Assembly: GCF_003668635.1 (NCBI RefSeq) | Contig: NZ_RCWH01000014.1 | Coordinates: forward strand, 1-38,781 | Source: Planomicrobium sp. Y74 | GTDB taxonomy: Bacteria; Bacillota; Bacilli; Bacillales_A; Planococcaceae | Direction of reading: 5' to 3' | DNA: 38,781 bases | Shown: positions 1 through 7,932 of the stretch, piece by piece | Position numbering within the stretch: position 1 is the stretch's first letter | Layout of the letters: each line of letters opens with the position of its first letter | Notes under the pieces: generated by a model | What the model was told of the DNA's origin: nothing | Seen by the model: only the letters and a program-made list of their open reading frames with translations | The model's database searches: none | Program-made: the position numbers and the translations under genes

Positions 1-86
1 TTCTGGGCTAACAGGTCATAGCCCAAAGAACCTTCCAAGTACTCCTTTACCATCCGCAGTTTGAAAACCTCACTATATTTCGCCAT
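1..86 (-). CDS. IS3-family transposase OrfA, N-terminal fragment (cut by window edge)
   Basis: Only the first 28 codons are present, read from an ATG at 86 toward position 1. The peptide starts MAKYSEVFKLRMVKEYLEG and continues SLGYDLLAQ, the typical opening of the helix-turn-helix OrfA protein of IS3/IS150-type insertion sequences, which binds the element's ends. The only Shine-Dalgarno-like sequence (GGGGTG on the minus strand) lies in the 3' arm of the terminal hairpin at 94-132. The rest of the element lies outside the window, so it cannot be said whether it is intact. Confidence 0.75.
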   Translation of the reverse strand, partial: MAKYSEVFKLRMVKEYLEGSLGYDLLAQ

Positions 87-93
87 ATAAAAA

Positions 94-132
94 CACCCCA
101 AATGTTAGATTTGAACTCTAACTTTTGGGGTG
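94..132. repeat. IS terminal inverted-repeat hairpin
   Basis: A 16-nt arm (CACCCCAAATGTTAGA, 94-109) pairs with TCTAACTTTTGGGGTG (117-132) around a 7-nt loop with a single mismatch. It lies between the element end and the transposase ATG, and the 3' arm on the minus strand contains the putative ribosome-binding site. Confidence 0.8.
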
Positions 133-189
133 CACCACCATATCGCAGGCTTTTTATTTTTTAAATATTGATATTTAAAACTCATAACG

Positions 190-909
190 CTACTTTTTCT
201 TGATCAGCAGGATGCCTGTGACAATCACGCCGCTGAGGAATAAAGACGCGGTTGTGACAAGCAGTTCATCCATCCCATGCTTTATGGCAATGCCGACAAA
301 TGCCCAAACGAACACTAAAGCGAAGGGAATATCCGAATGGTGGAAGCGTACATGAAGGGCAAGTGCAGTAGCAACAGTCAGCATAATAACCGCCCATAGC
401 TGATTGCTGAGGCCCCATCCTCCCCAGTTATAGTAAGTTAGCACATAACTGATGTTTGAGATGGTCGCGACACTGATCCATCCCATATTGACCGAGATAG
501 GAAGCCGTTCGGTTATTTTTCTCTCATTATTATTATATTGAAGATACAGGAGAATAAGAGAACCAAGATATGCGAGCATCGCTGCTATCGACCAGGCAAA
601 ATATTCGTAATGCCAAAGCAGCAGCCAAGTGATATTGGCGCCAGCGCTTAAGATAAAATATAAACTGATGGCTGGGGAAGGCAGTTTTTTCTCTTTCTTA
701 TAACGGATCCAGAATCCCACAATCCAGATAGCTAATAGTATGTATATCACTGACCAGATTGAAAATACGTAACCGGCAGGAGTAAACAAAACAGGGAGCC
801 TATTGGAGATTTCGCCGGTGGTTTGCCCGTTTATCGGCAGAATATTGGCTAATGCGTTAACTGTAACAACGGCCAAAAAGGCGATAGTCATTAATATCAA
901 ACGGAACAT
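190..909 (-). CDS. TspO/MBR-like tryptophan-rich membrane protein (YtaB-like)
   Basis: The 239-residue protein is strongly hydrophobic, with about six to seven membrane segments and many Trp residues. It resembles the tryptophan-rich sensory protein group of Bacillus (YtaB type), especially the N-terminal stretch NALANILPINGQTTGEIS followed by LFTPAGYVFSIW. TspO relatives bind porphyrins or other small hydrophobic ligands in the membrane; the ligand of this longer Gram-positive branch is not established. A GAGGAGGG Shine-Dalgarno sequence lies about 7 nt before the ATG. It is transcribed divergently from the oligoendopeptidase gene across about 200 bp and ends 50 bp from the IS end. No hairpin other than the IS terminal repeat is seen downstream. 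Confidence 0.85.
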   Translation of the reverse strand: MFRLILMTIAFLAVVTVNALANILPINGQTTGEISNRLPVLFTPAGYVFSIWSVIYILLAIWIVGFWIRYKKEKKLPSPAISLYFILSAGANITWLLLWHYEYFAWSIAAMLAYLGSLILLYLQYNNNERKITERLPISVNMGWISVATISNISYVLTYYNWGGWGLSNQLWAVIMLTVATALALHVRFHHSDIPFALVFVWAFVGIAIKHGMDELLVTTASLFLSGVIVTGILLIKKK

Positions 910-1040
910 CTGTAATCCCTCCTCGCTCTCAGTATACCGTTCCTTGTTTCTGACAACAATTAACTGTTCGGCAAATTGCAGAAAAAATTCAGGGAAATCG
1001 TCGATAATATGTCAGCAAGCCTGTTGATTCTCCTCCTATA

Positions 1041-1069
1041 TTCCGTAATCCGAAGAAAAATGGTATACT
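1041..1069 (+). promoter_or_regulatory. Probable extended -10 promoter for the oligoendopeptidase operon
   Basis: TGGTATACT at 1061-1069 is an extended -10 element (TG-n-TATACT) with only a weak -35-like TTCCGT 17 nt upstream. It lies 44 nt before the start codon of the peptidase gene. Confidence 0.5.
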
Positions 1070-1112
1070 CATAAGTGTTTTTAGAAAATTTAGTTTATCA
1101 GGAGGAAAAGCC

Positions 1113-2912
1113 ATGACAGTGAAATATCAGGAAGTGTGGGATTTGGATGTTTTGTTCCCAGGCGGGAGCGAGTCAGCCGAATTGCGTGTACATATGGACG
1201 AAGCAGGACCCAAGCTCGAGGAGTTTGAAAAACTTTCCCGCAACTTTGCTGTGCCGGAAAAAGCGGAAGATGCCCGGCAAGTGGCAGAGGTGCTTGAAGC
1301 CGTAAAAGATATGATGCTGCACCTTCGCCAGTCCAGCGCCTTCATCGGCTGCCTGCAGGCACAAAATACGGAAGACAAAAAAGCATCACTGCTGCAGAGT
1401 GAATCTGCCACTTTAAGTGCGCGTTTCAATTCAGCTCTTCAGAAAATCCAGCAGGACCTGACAAAAACGGGTGATTATGTCTGGCAGCAATTAATGCAGG
1501 ATAATGAACTCAATGAATTCACTTTCGTTCTGAATGAATGGCGCGATGAAGCGAAGCAATTGCTTTCCGAACAGGAAGAAAACCTGATTACGGCATTGAG
1601 CATGGATGGCTATCATGGCTGGAGCCAGCTTTACGATATGCTTGTGGGTGAAATTAAGATTAAAATCACTGTCGATGGCCAGGAAAAGACAATGTCTGTA
1701 GGACAGGCAAATAATTTAAGTTCCCATGCTGACGCGGAAGTCAGAAAAGATTCCTATAGGAAACTCGAGGATGCATGGACAGAAAAAGAGGATTTCTTCG
1801 CAAAGACTTTAAATTCCATCGCAGGATTCCGTCTGGAAGTCTATAAAAAGCGTGGATGGGAAAACCCGCTGCATGAACCGCTTCAGATGAATCGTATGAA
1901 GCAGGAAACATTGGATGCTATGTGGGGAGCAATTTCAAAAAACAAACAGCCGTTTGTCGATTACCTTAACCAGAAAGCGAAATTGCTCGGAAAAGACGGG
2001 CTCGATTGGTACGATGTGGACGCTCCTGTAACAGAGAGCACCCAATCGTTTTCCTATCAGGAAGGTGCAGAATTCATTTTGGAACATTTTAAAAAATTTG
2101 GTCCGGAACTTGAGAAATTCTCACGCGATGCTTTTGAAAAAGGCTGGATCGAAGCGGAAGACCGGCCCAATAAGCGTCCGGGAGGTTTTTGTACCGGCCT
2201 TCCTATGACTGAAGAATCACGTATTTTCATGACTTACAGCGGTTCGATGTCGAATGTCGCCACTTTAGCACATGAACTTGGCCACGCATTCCATTCCTAC
2301 GCGCTGCGCCCTGTCCATCAGATCAACCGTTCCTATGCGATGAACGTGGCAGAAACGGCCTCCACTTTCGCTGAAATGATTGTTGCTGATGCGGCCGTGA
2401 AAAATGCAGCATCAGATGACGAGAAAGTTGCTTTGCTTGAAGACAAAGTTCAACGCAGTGTCGCTTTCTTCATGAACATCCATTCACGGTTCCTGTTTGA
2501 AACACGCTTCTATGAAGAACGGAAAAAAGGTGTCGTACCGGCTTCTCGCCTGAATGAATTGATGGAAGAAGCACAGAGAGAAGGATTCGGCGGCGGGTTA
2601 AAGTCCACTCATCCGCATTTCTGGGCATCCAAGCTCCATTTCTATATTACTTATGTGCCATTCTATAATTTCCCTTACACATTCGGCTATTTGTTCTCAT
2701 TGAGCGTTTATGCGAAAGCATTGGAAGAAGGAGCAGGATTCGAGGAAAAATATATGGCGCTCTTGCGTGATACGGCAATCATGACTGCTGAAGACTTGGC
2801 GATGAAGCATCTGGGAGAAGATATTACACAAGAAGCATTCTGGGAAAAAGGTATTGCTCTTTGTGTAAAAGATGCTGAAGAGTTTATTTCGCTGACGTCT
2901 CCTGCTGAATGA
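1113..2912 (+). CDS. M3-family oligoendopeptidase (PepF-like)
   Basis: A 599-residue zinc metallopeptidase of family M3, the shorter clade of PepF-like oligoendopeptidases, which hydrolyse short peptides in the cytoplasm. The gluzincin motif HELGH is at residues 387-391 (nt 2271 onward), followed by H and the downstream Glu region (ETASTFAEM), as expected for zinc and catalytic ligands. There is no signal peptide. A strong AGGAGG lies 8 nt before the ATG. The stop codon is one base from the ATG of the GNAT gene, so the two are probably translationally coupled. Length is normal for the clade (about 600 aa). Family assignment is secure; physiological substrates are unknown. Confidence 0.93.
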   Translation: MTVKYQEVWDLDVLFPGGSESAELRVHMDEAGPKLEEFEKLSRNFAVPEKAEDARQVAEVLEAVKDMMLHLRQSSAFIGCLQAQNTEDKKASLLQSESATLSARFNSALQKIQQDLTKTGDYVWQQLMQDNELNEFTFVLNEWRDEAKQLLSEQEENLITALSMDGYHGWSQLYDMLVGEIKIKITVDGQEKTMSVGQANNLSSHADAEVRKDSYRKLEDAWTEKEDFFAKTLNSIAGFRLEVYKKRGWENPLHEPLQMNRMKQETLDAMWGAISKNKQPFVDYLNQKAKLLGKDGLDWYDVDAPVTESTQSFSYQEGAEFILEHFKKFGPELEKFSRDAFEKGWIEAEDRPNKRPGGFCTGLPMTEESRIFMTYSGSMSNVATLAHELGHAFHSYALRPVHQINRSYAMNVAETASTFAEMIVADAAVKNAASDDEKVALLEDKVQRSVAFFMNIHSRFLFETRFYEERKKGVVPASRLNELMEEAQREGFGGGLKSTHPHFWASKLHFYITYVPFYNFPYTFGYLFSLSVYAKALEEGAGFEEKYMALLRDTAIMTAEDLAMKHLGEDITQEAFWEKGIALCVKDAEEFISLTSPAE

Positions 2913-2913
2913 T

Positions 2914-3462
2914 ATGAATTTTCTATTGACTGGCAAGTTGTGCTACCTTCGGATTTTGACAGCAGATGACGCGGAAGAAATGGTGCAATTGCTCCTCCGA
3001 AACAGGGAATACTGGGCAATTTTCGAACCTCAGCACCGGGACAGTTATTTTACGCCTGCCGTCCAGCGTGAGAAAATTCGTGAATCCATCTATCAGGCAC
3101 GGGAAAACAGGGAATACAGTTTTGGTATATTTGAACTGCATACGCATAAACTGATTGGCCATATTTCCATGTACAGCATCAAGCGCTTGCCATTTCTCAG
3201 TGCTTTGGTCGGTTATTCCATCGATGAATCCTATACGGGGCGCGGCATTGCCACAGAAGCTGTGAGACTGATCGTCGCTTTCGGCTTCGAAAAAATACAG
3301 CTGCACCGGATCGAAGCCTATGTATCTCCGCAGAATACCGGCTCTGTACGAGTATTGGAAAAGGCCGGATTCATGAATGAAGGATTATTGAAGGAATTTC
3401 TTCATATCAATGGGGTGTGGGAAGATCATTACCATTATGCCATTCTTGAAAAGGAATTTTGA
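2914..3462 (+). CDS. GNAT N-acetyltransferase, RimJ/RimL type
   Basis: A 182-residue acetyltransferase of the RimJ/RimL-like branch. The acetyl-CoA binding motif A is visible as YTGRGIATEAVRL around residues 109-121, followed by the typical segment FEKIQLHRIEAYV and N-terminal LRILTADDAEEM. These enzymes transfer acetyl groups from acetyl-CoA to amino groups of proteins, amino acids or antibiotics; the substrate cannot be told from sequence. There is no good Shine-Dalgarno site, but the ATG starts one base after the stop of the upstream peptidase gene, which suggests coupled translation. It is followed by dinB after 85 nt. Confidence 0.85.
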   Translation: MNFLLTGKLCYLRILTADDAEEMVQLLLRNREYWAIFEPQHRDSYFTPAVQREKIRESIYQARENREYSFGIFELHTHKLIGHISMYSIKRLPFLSALVGYSIDESYTGRGIATEAVRLIVAFGFEKIQLHRIEAYVSPQNTGSVRVLEKAGFMNEGLLKEFLHINGVWEDHYHYAILEKEF

Positions 3463-3547
3463 AAGGGCAAGGCCGCCTATAAAAAATGGTGGAAAGAAAT
3501 GAAAAGATGGCTGTGGGACTAATACGCCGACAGAAAGAAGGTGCCTT

Positions 3548-4030
3548 ATGCTGCGAGATAAACTGTTTGCCTACCATAAGTGGGCAAGCCAGGAAATCCT
3601 TACACACATAGAAGGCCTTGGAGAAGAAATTTATACAAAAGAAGGAGACAGTTCTTTTCCTTCCATTAAAGAAACAGTAAGCCATGTCATCACCGTTGAA
3701 AAACTATGGCTGTTAAGAATGACCGGCATAAAAAAACCTGCTGCTGAACAATTTCACGTGGATACTGTGGGTGAAGCGAAACAGGCCTTCATGCTGCTCC
3801 ATGCGGAAATGGAACTGTATTTTTCATCACTGAATGAAGAGCAGTGGCAGAAGTTTATGAAATTCACAAATCTCCGCGGGGATTCTTTTGAAGAAACGAG
3901 AGAAGAGATGCTTTTCACTTTTATCAATCACGCTTCCTATCACCGGGGACAGATTGTTTCCTTGCTGAGGCAGTTCGGCAAGGAAGGGATTCTGACTGAT
4001 TATATTTATTTTCCGAAAAAAAACCGCTGA
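3548..4030 (+). CDS. DinB-family putative metal-dependent enzyme
   Basis: A 160-residue four-helix-bundle protein of the DinB/YfiT-like superfamily. The three metal-ligand histidines expected for the family are visible as H46 (ETVSHVITVEKLW) and H128/H132 (FINHASYHRGQIVSLL). Some relatives are bacillithiol- or mycothiol-dependent transferases, but the specific reaction here is unknown. A GAAGG Shine-Dalgarno site lies about 6 nt before the ATG. It is the last gene of the peptidase-GNAT-dinB group and is immediately followed by a tandem array of hairpin repeats. Confidence 0.85.
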   Translation: MLRDKLFAYHKWASQEILTHIEGLGEEIYTKEGDSSFPSIKETVSHVITVEKLWLLRMTGIKKPAAEQFHVDTVGEAKQAFMLLHAEMELYFSSLNEEQWQKFMKFTNLRGDSFEETREEMLFTFINHASYHRGQIVSLLRQFGKEGILTDYIYFPKKNR

Positions 4031-4031
4031 G

Positions 4032-4227
4032 AAGGTTTGACCGAACAGCATTCGGTCGAACCTTTGCGACGAAGCTAGCGAAGTGATGCAGGAGCACGGG
4101 TTTTTGTTGACCGAAAGCACTCGGTCGAACCTTTGCGACGAAGCTAGCGAAGCGATGCAGGAGCACGGGTTTTTGTTGACCGAAAGCACTCGGTCGAACC
4201 TTTGCGACGAAGCTAGCGAAGCGATGC
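4032..4227 (+). repeat. Tandem array of hairpin + constant-module repeats (about 2.6 units of 69-70 nt)
   Basis: Each unit has a hairpin (first unit: GGTTTGACCGAA pairs with TTCGGTCGAACC, extendable to 14 bp; units 2-3: GTTGACCGA with TCGGTCGAAC) followed by the constant module TTGCGACGAAGCTAGCG-AAGCGATGCAGG-AGCACGGG and a short T-run. Units begin near 4041, 4111 and 4180; the third breaks off in the constant module at about 4227. The first unit has GTGATG where the others have GCGATG. The same module recurs at 10452-10489 and, inverted, at 20223-20258. The array lies between dinB and a terminator and contains no credible gene. Confidence 0.9.
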
Positions 4228-4269
4228 TGTTTTGTGAAACATTATATTTAATACTTTGTTTACAAACTA

Positions 4270-4304
4270 GAAAACCGCTGAGAAAAATTTCTCAGCGGCT
4301 TTTT
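4270..4304. terminator. Bidirectional rho-independent terminator between dinB and carbonic anhydrase
   Basis: AAAACCGCTGAGAAA and TTCTCAGCGGC form a strong stem around AAT, with T-runs on both strands. It serves the convergent dinB operon (+) and carbonic anhydrase gene (-), whose stop codon abuts it. Confidence 0.9.
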
Positions 4305-4870
4305 TAGCGATTTTCATTTCCGTCCACAACCAAATCGAGTTTGCCGGTAGTCGGATCAATTACCAGCCCGTGTATCGGTACATTGATATCCATCAATGGA
4401 TGATTGCGGACCATGTTGACACTATGGCGGACACTTTCTGTAACATTATCGAAACCACGCAGCCACTCATCGAGATTAACACCGGAATAGCGCATCATAT
4501 CAATGGTTTCTTCAGCAATTCCTCTAGTCTTCATTTTTTCAAGGATTTTCTGGGGTTCAATGGCCGACATTCCACAGTCATGATGTCCGATTATATAAAC
4601 TTCATCAGCGTTCAGTTCATAAATCGCGACTATCAGGCTGCGCATGATTCCACCAAATGGATGGTTGATGACAGCACCGGCCGACTTGACGATTTTTACG
4701 TCGCCGTTTTTTAAATTCATGGATTTTGGCAGCAGTTCAAATAGCCGCGTATCCATGCAAGTCAAAATGACCATTTTCTTGTCAGGGAATTTTGTAGTGA
4801 TGAATTGCTCATACTCTTCTTCTTGAACAAACTTTTTGTTATAGTCCAGTATTTCATTCAGCATTGACAC
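4304..4870 (-). CDS. ytiB: Beta-class carbonic anhydrase (YtiB-like)
   Basis: A cytoplasmic zinc enzyme interconverting CO2 and bicarbonate. Zinc ligands and the Asp-Arg dyad are visible as CMDTR (C38, D40, R42) and GHHDCGM (H96, C99). The close similarity is to B. subtilis YtiB, about 188 residues long. A reading frame extends three codons further upstream to a GTG at 4879, but that codon overlaps the AAGGAG Shine-Dalgarno site. The GTG at 4870 has ideal 8-nt spacing and gives the family start MSMLNEIL, so it is preferred. It is convergent with the dinB group and co-oriented with mreBH, from which it is separated by a terminator. Confidence 0.92.
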   Translation of the reverse strand: MSMLNEILDYNKKFVQEEEYEQFITTKFPDKKMVILTCMDTRLFELLPKSMNLKNGDVKIVKSAGAVINHPFGGIMRSLIVAIYELNADEVYIIGHHDCGMSAIEPQKILEKMKTRGIAEETIDMMRYSGVNLDEWLRGFDNVTESVRHSVNMVRNHPLMDINVPIHGLVIDPTTGKLDLVVDGNENR

Positions 4871-4945
4871 ATTTACCACTCCTTAAACTGTTACTGTCTT
4901 TTATTTTAATCGAAAATCAGGCTGATGACTATCTTCATCCGGAGA

Positions 4946-4979
4946 CAATAAAAAATCCGAAAGCATAAAGCTTCCGGAA
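4946..4979 (-). terminator. Terminator of mreBH
   Basis: On the minus strand TCCGGAAGC and GCTTTCGGA pair with one mismatch around a short loop and are followed by TTTTTTATTG, just after the mreBH stop codon. Confidence 0.75.
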
Positions 4980-4984
4980 TAGTG

Positions 4985-5992
4985 TTATTTTGAAATTTTA
5001 TCGAGTTTGTCCATCATGACGAGCGAACGTCCAGTGCCGATGGCTACTGATTCGAGTGGCATCGGTGCCATATGGACCGGTACTGAGATTTCTTCAGACA
5101 GCCATTGCTGCATGCCTTTCAGCAAAGCTCCGCCGCCGGTGATTACGACACCTTGATCGACAATATCGCCTGATAGTTCAGCCGGGCAATTTTCAAGAGT
5201 GGCACGGATACACTCCAGAATAGCCAATAACGGCTCTTTCAGCGTTTCCTGAATTTCTGTTGAAGTCAAAGTGACTGTCTTCGGCAATCCGGTCATAATA
5301 TCGCGTCCGCGGATTTCCATGGTTTCTGCTTTATGTGGAATTAGCGCATAGCCGATTTCTTTTTTGATATTTTCCGCAGTGCGTTCACCGATTAATACAT
5401 TGTAATGCTTGCGTACGTATTGGACGATATCCTCATCCATACGGTCTCCGGCTACTTTTACAGTATTGGAAGAAACGACGCCTCCGAACGAAATGATGCC
5501 GACTTCTGTCGTGCCGCCGCCAATATCCACGATGACGCTCGCAATCGGTTCGCTTACAGGCAGATCAGCGCCGATTGCAGCAGCAACCGGTTCTTCGATT
5601 AAATGGACGTTTTTCGCGCCGCTTTGTTTGACTGCATCATGAATTGCCCGGCGTTCCACTGAAGTGGCGCCGGAAGGGGTACAGATCATAACATTCGGTT
5701 TCCGGTAAGCCGAACCCATTTGCTTTGCTGCTTTTTGCATGACCATTTTCAATAAATCTGTGGTCACATCAAAATCGGCGATTACGCCGTCCTTGAGCGG
5801 GCGTACCACACGGATGGAAGCTGGCGTTTTGCCGATCATTGCTTTGGCTTCTTCGCCGATTGCGATAACTTTACCGGTTTTAGTGTCCAAGGCTACTACT
5901 GAAGGTTCATTTAAAATAATACCTTTTGCTTTTGTATAAACAAGTATATTTGCGGTTCCTAAGTCAATTCCGATATCCGATGAAGAAAACAT
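4985..5992 (-). CDS. mreBH: MreB-like cell-shape actin homologue, MreBH type
   Basis: A 335-residue bacterial actin that polymerises on the inner membrane and organises the peptidoglycan elongation machinery. The actin-fold nucleotide motifs are visible: [10 protein letters not shown] at the N-terminus (phosphate 1), [11 protein letters not shown] (phosphate 2) and [10 protein letters not shown] (adenosine motif). The length equals that of B. subtilis MreBH, and it stands alone rather than with mreC/mreD or beside mbl genes. The frame is open upstream to 6040, but the start [12 protein letters not shown] at 5992 follows AGGAGG by 9 nt and matches the family N-terminus. MreB, Mbl and MreBH are close paralogues; the assignment to MreBH rests on sequence feel, length and solitary context. 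Confidence 0.85.
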   Translation of the reverse strand: MFSSSDIGIDLGTANILVYTKAKGIILNEPSVVALDTKTGKVIAIGEEAKAMIGKTPASIRVVRPLKDGVIADFDVTTDLLKMVMQKAAKQMGSAYRKPNVMICTPSGATSVERRAIHDAVKQSGAKNVHLIEEPVAAAIGADLPVSEPIASVIVDIGGGTTEVGIISFGGVVSSNTVKVAGDRMDEDIVQYVRKHYNVLIGERTAENIKKEIGYALIPHKAETMEIRGRDIMTGLPKTVTLTSTEIQETLKEPLLAILECIRATLENCPAELSGDIVDQGVVITGGGALLKGMQQWLSEEISVPVHMAPMPLESVAIGTGRSLVMMDKLDKISK

Positions 5993-6202
5993 GCCTAAAC
6001 TCCTCCTAATATAAAACAAGTCCATTTTGAATTTTAACACGCTAAAATCCAGCTGTTTTTTTCAATGCAGCAGACTGCAATATAACGGGGGCCTATAGAA
6101 TTAAGGAGGCTAAGTTTTACGGGACGTTTGATTTAGTATGTAATCGATATGCAAATGAAATGTTTCCAAACTGTAATCTTTCAGTCATTTTAATCTACTA
6201 AA

Positions 6203-6235
6203 AAAGCAGACTTTTTTATTAAAAAAGTCTGCTTT
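6203..6235. terminator. Terminator downstream of the small His-rich membrane protein
   Basis: AAAGCAGACTTTTTT and AAAAAAGTCTGCTTT form a near-perfect 15-bp stem around ATT. It lies 12 nt after the small ORF on the minus strand; the gap from here to mreBH holds no other gene. Confidence 0.75.
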
Positions 6236-6246
6236 CAAATATAAAA

Positions 6247-6387
6247 TTAGTATTTGTGATCCGGATGCGGATCTACGTGCTCTGCGTCATGTGTATGCAA
6301 TTCTTTCCCTAAATAATGGAGCAACGTGAAGAAGAACATGAAGATTACAGCCATAAAACCTAATACTGTGACAATACCAGACAACAT
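6247..6387 (-). CDS. Small His-rich single-pass membrane protein (46 aa)
   Basis: An ATG at 6387 is preceded by GGGGAG with 8-nt spacing and opens a 46-codon frame ending in TAA, followed by a terminator. Residues 1-25 are hydrophobic (MLSGIVTVLGFMAVIFMFFF), giving one membrane helix. The tail is rich in His and Asp (HTHDAEHVDPHPDHKY; six His in 16 residues) and could bind divalent metal. A -10 element and a Fur-like inverted repeat lie upstream, so it is probably a transcription unit of its own. I do not recognise the family; the metal-related role is an inference from composition and the upstream site. Confidence 0.75.
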   Translation of the reverse strand: MLSGIVTVLGFMAVIFMFFFTLLHYLGKELHTHDAEHVDPHPDHKY

Positions 6388-6405
6388 GATGATAACTCCC
6401 CTCTC

Positions 6406-6454
6406 GACTATGATTATCATATCTTAGTATACATGATAATAGAAAAAAGATTAA
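6406..6454 (-). promoter_or_regulatory. Promoter with Fur-like operator for the small His-rich protein
   Basis: On the minus strand TTAATC (6454-6449) and TATACT (6431-6426) are spaced by 17 nt. Directly downstream, TGATAATCAT (6419-6410) matches the central ten bases of the classical Fur box (GATAATGATAATCATTATC); the whole 19-mer 6424-6406 agrees at about 13 positions. A further TGATAAT lies at 6434-6440 (+). The promoter is fairly credible; Fur binding is a hypothesis. Confidence 0.45.
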
Positions 6455-6472
6455 GTGTCGAATTAGTGAGAT

Positions 6473-7705
6473 TTAAAATGCCCAATTGCCGTTTCTGAAA
6501 ATCGGCTCACGTGAACCATCTTCCAAGATGCCGTCAATATCCATCTTTTCAGAACCGACCATGAAATCGACATGAGTAATACTTTGGTTTAAGCCATGTT
6601 CAAGCAATTCTTCGGAAGACATTTTCTTGCCGCCTTCTAGGCAGAAAGAGTAAGCGCTCCCGATGGCGAAATGGTTTGAAGCATTTTCATCAAATAAAGT
6701 GTTGTAGAAAAGGATGTTGGAAGCTGAGATAGGTGATTCATGCGGCACAAGAGCAACTTCTCCCAGGTAATGTGAACCTTCGTCAGTATCAACCAATTGC
6801 TTCAAGACATCTTCGCCCTGCTTTGCCGTTACGTCTGTAATGCGTCCGTTTTCAAAAGTAACTTTGAAATCATCAATGATATTTCCGCCGTAACTAAGTG
6901 GTTTAGTGCTCGAAACATAACCGTTTACGCCGTCTCTTTGTGGAACAGTGAACACTTCCTCGGTTGGCATATTGGCCATGAAAGCATCACCTTTTTCATT
7001 GATTGAACCGGCACCGCACCATAAATGCCCTTTTGGAAGAGCAACTTCCAAGTCAGTGGAAGGGGAAGTGTAATGCAATTTCGCATATTTTTTGCCGTTC
7101 AGGTAATCGACTTTCGTGTGCAATAATTCATCATGCTCTTTCCATGCTTCAATCGGCTGGTCCAAGTCTGCGCGGACCGCTTTGAAGATGGCTTCCCATA
7201 AAGTGTCAACTTGCTGTTCTTCTGGCACATCCGGGAAAACTTTAGCTGCCCACGCTTTTGAAGGAGCAGCAAGAACCGTCCAGCTGATTTTGTCGGATTG
7301 GACATATTGTCGGTATTTATTGAGTGCTTGTCCACTTGCCTTCTGGAAGGCGGCAATGCGTTTGGAATCGATTCCTTTCAAAAGATCTGGGCTCTGCGAA
7401 ACAATGCTCATGAAAGCAGCACCTTCCTCCGCCAATTGCTCCCGCTCCTGAACTTTCCAGGAGGGAAACTCCGAGAAGGAATCTTCCGGAGCCATTTCGA
7501 AACGCAATCTTGATACTTCATCGTCATTCCAGTCTACGAATACTTGTTTTGCCCCAGTTTCATATGCTTTTTTTACAATAAGGCGTACAAGTGGTGCTGC
7601 CTCAAGTGAAGCTGCTATGTAAAGTTGTTGGTTTGGCTGGATGTTGACGCCAACCTTTACCGCCAATTCGGCATAGCGTGTCAATTTATCATTTAATGAT
7701 GTCAA
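6473..7705 (-). CDS. ampS: Aminopeptidase of the M29 (thermophilic aminopeptidase) family, AmpS
   Basis: A 410-residue dimetal aminopeptidase that removes N-terminal residues from peptides in the cytoplasm. The N-terminus (YAELAVKVGVNIQPNQQLYI), a mid-segment GHLWCGAGSINEKGD and the C-terminal block GSEKMDIDGILEDG are characteristic of M29 enzymes. Length equals B. subtilis AmpS. An upstream ATG at 7723 precedes the AGAGGAGAG Shine-Dalgarno site, so the TTG at 7705 (MTSLNDKLTRYAEL) is the preferred start. It is divergent from the monooxygenase gene across 227 bp, in which I see no convincing further gene. Confidence 0.92.
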   Translation of the reverse strand: MTSLNDKLTRYAELAVKVGVNIQPNQQLYIAASLEAAPLVRLIVKKAYETGAKQVFVDWNDDEVSRLRFEMAPEDSFSEFPSWKVQEREQLAEEGAAFMSIVSQSPDLLKGIDSKRIAAFQKASGQALNKYRQYVQSDKISWTVLAAPSKAWAAKVFPDVPEEQQVDTLWEAIFKAVRADLDQPIEAWKEHDELLHTKVDYLNGKKYAKLHYTSPSTDLEVALPKGHLWCGAGSINEKGDAFMANMPTEEVFTVPQRDGVNGYVSSTKPLSYGGNIIDDFKVTFENGRITDVTAKQGEDVLKQLVDTDEGSHYLGEVALVPHESPISASNILFYNTLFDENASNHFAIGSAYSFCLEGGKKMSSEELLEHGLNQSITHVDFMVGSEKMDIDGILEDGSREPIFRNGNWAF

Positions 7706-7932
7706 ATGAATCTCTCCTCTCATCTCTATTATAGTATCAATTATCAGTCATAGTCCGCAATGCCTGCCTGCTAAATATCCATGTCATACCGAAAATCATT
7801 CAGAAAATCTAGATTTGTAGGTCTTAAGTATCTTTGTGGTAAAAAAGATTCTGACTTTATTTGTATGGATATCCAGTAGTGAGGTTTTTCTGACTAAGGT
7901 TTGAGGAATACAGTAATGAGGAGCTGAGTTTG

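Larger units (their letters stand above)
1..140 (-). mobile_element. Left end of an IS3/IS150-like insertion sequence
   Basis: The transposase start sits about 50 bp inside a terminal sequence which, read on the minus strand from about 140 or 134, begins TG and continues GCACCCCAAAAGTTAGAG. IS3-family elements normally begin with TG, and CCCCAAAAGTTAGA-like ends are familiar in IS150-type elements. The exact outer boundary and the target duplication cannot be fixed because the other end is not in the window. Confidence 0.65.

Noticed and set aside
4032..4227. CRISPR array
   Set aside because: The unit is one contiguous 69-70-nt repeat without unique spacers, and no cas gene is near.
4083..4307. 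Open frame encoding a repeated peptide (MQEHGFLLTESTRS...) on the + strand, with matching frames on the - strand
   Set aside because: It is produced by the tandem hairpin repeats. There is no Shine-Dalgarno site, both strands are open, and the same module elsewhere is read in different frames.
6041..6200. Sigma-I-type promoter upstream of mreBH (CCCCC on the minus strand near 6090)
   Set aside because: In B. subtilis mreBH is sigma-I dependent, and a run of five C is present. The -10 CGAA at the right distance is not seen, so the match is too weak to report.
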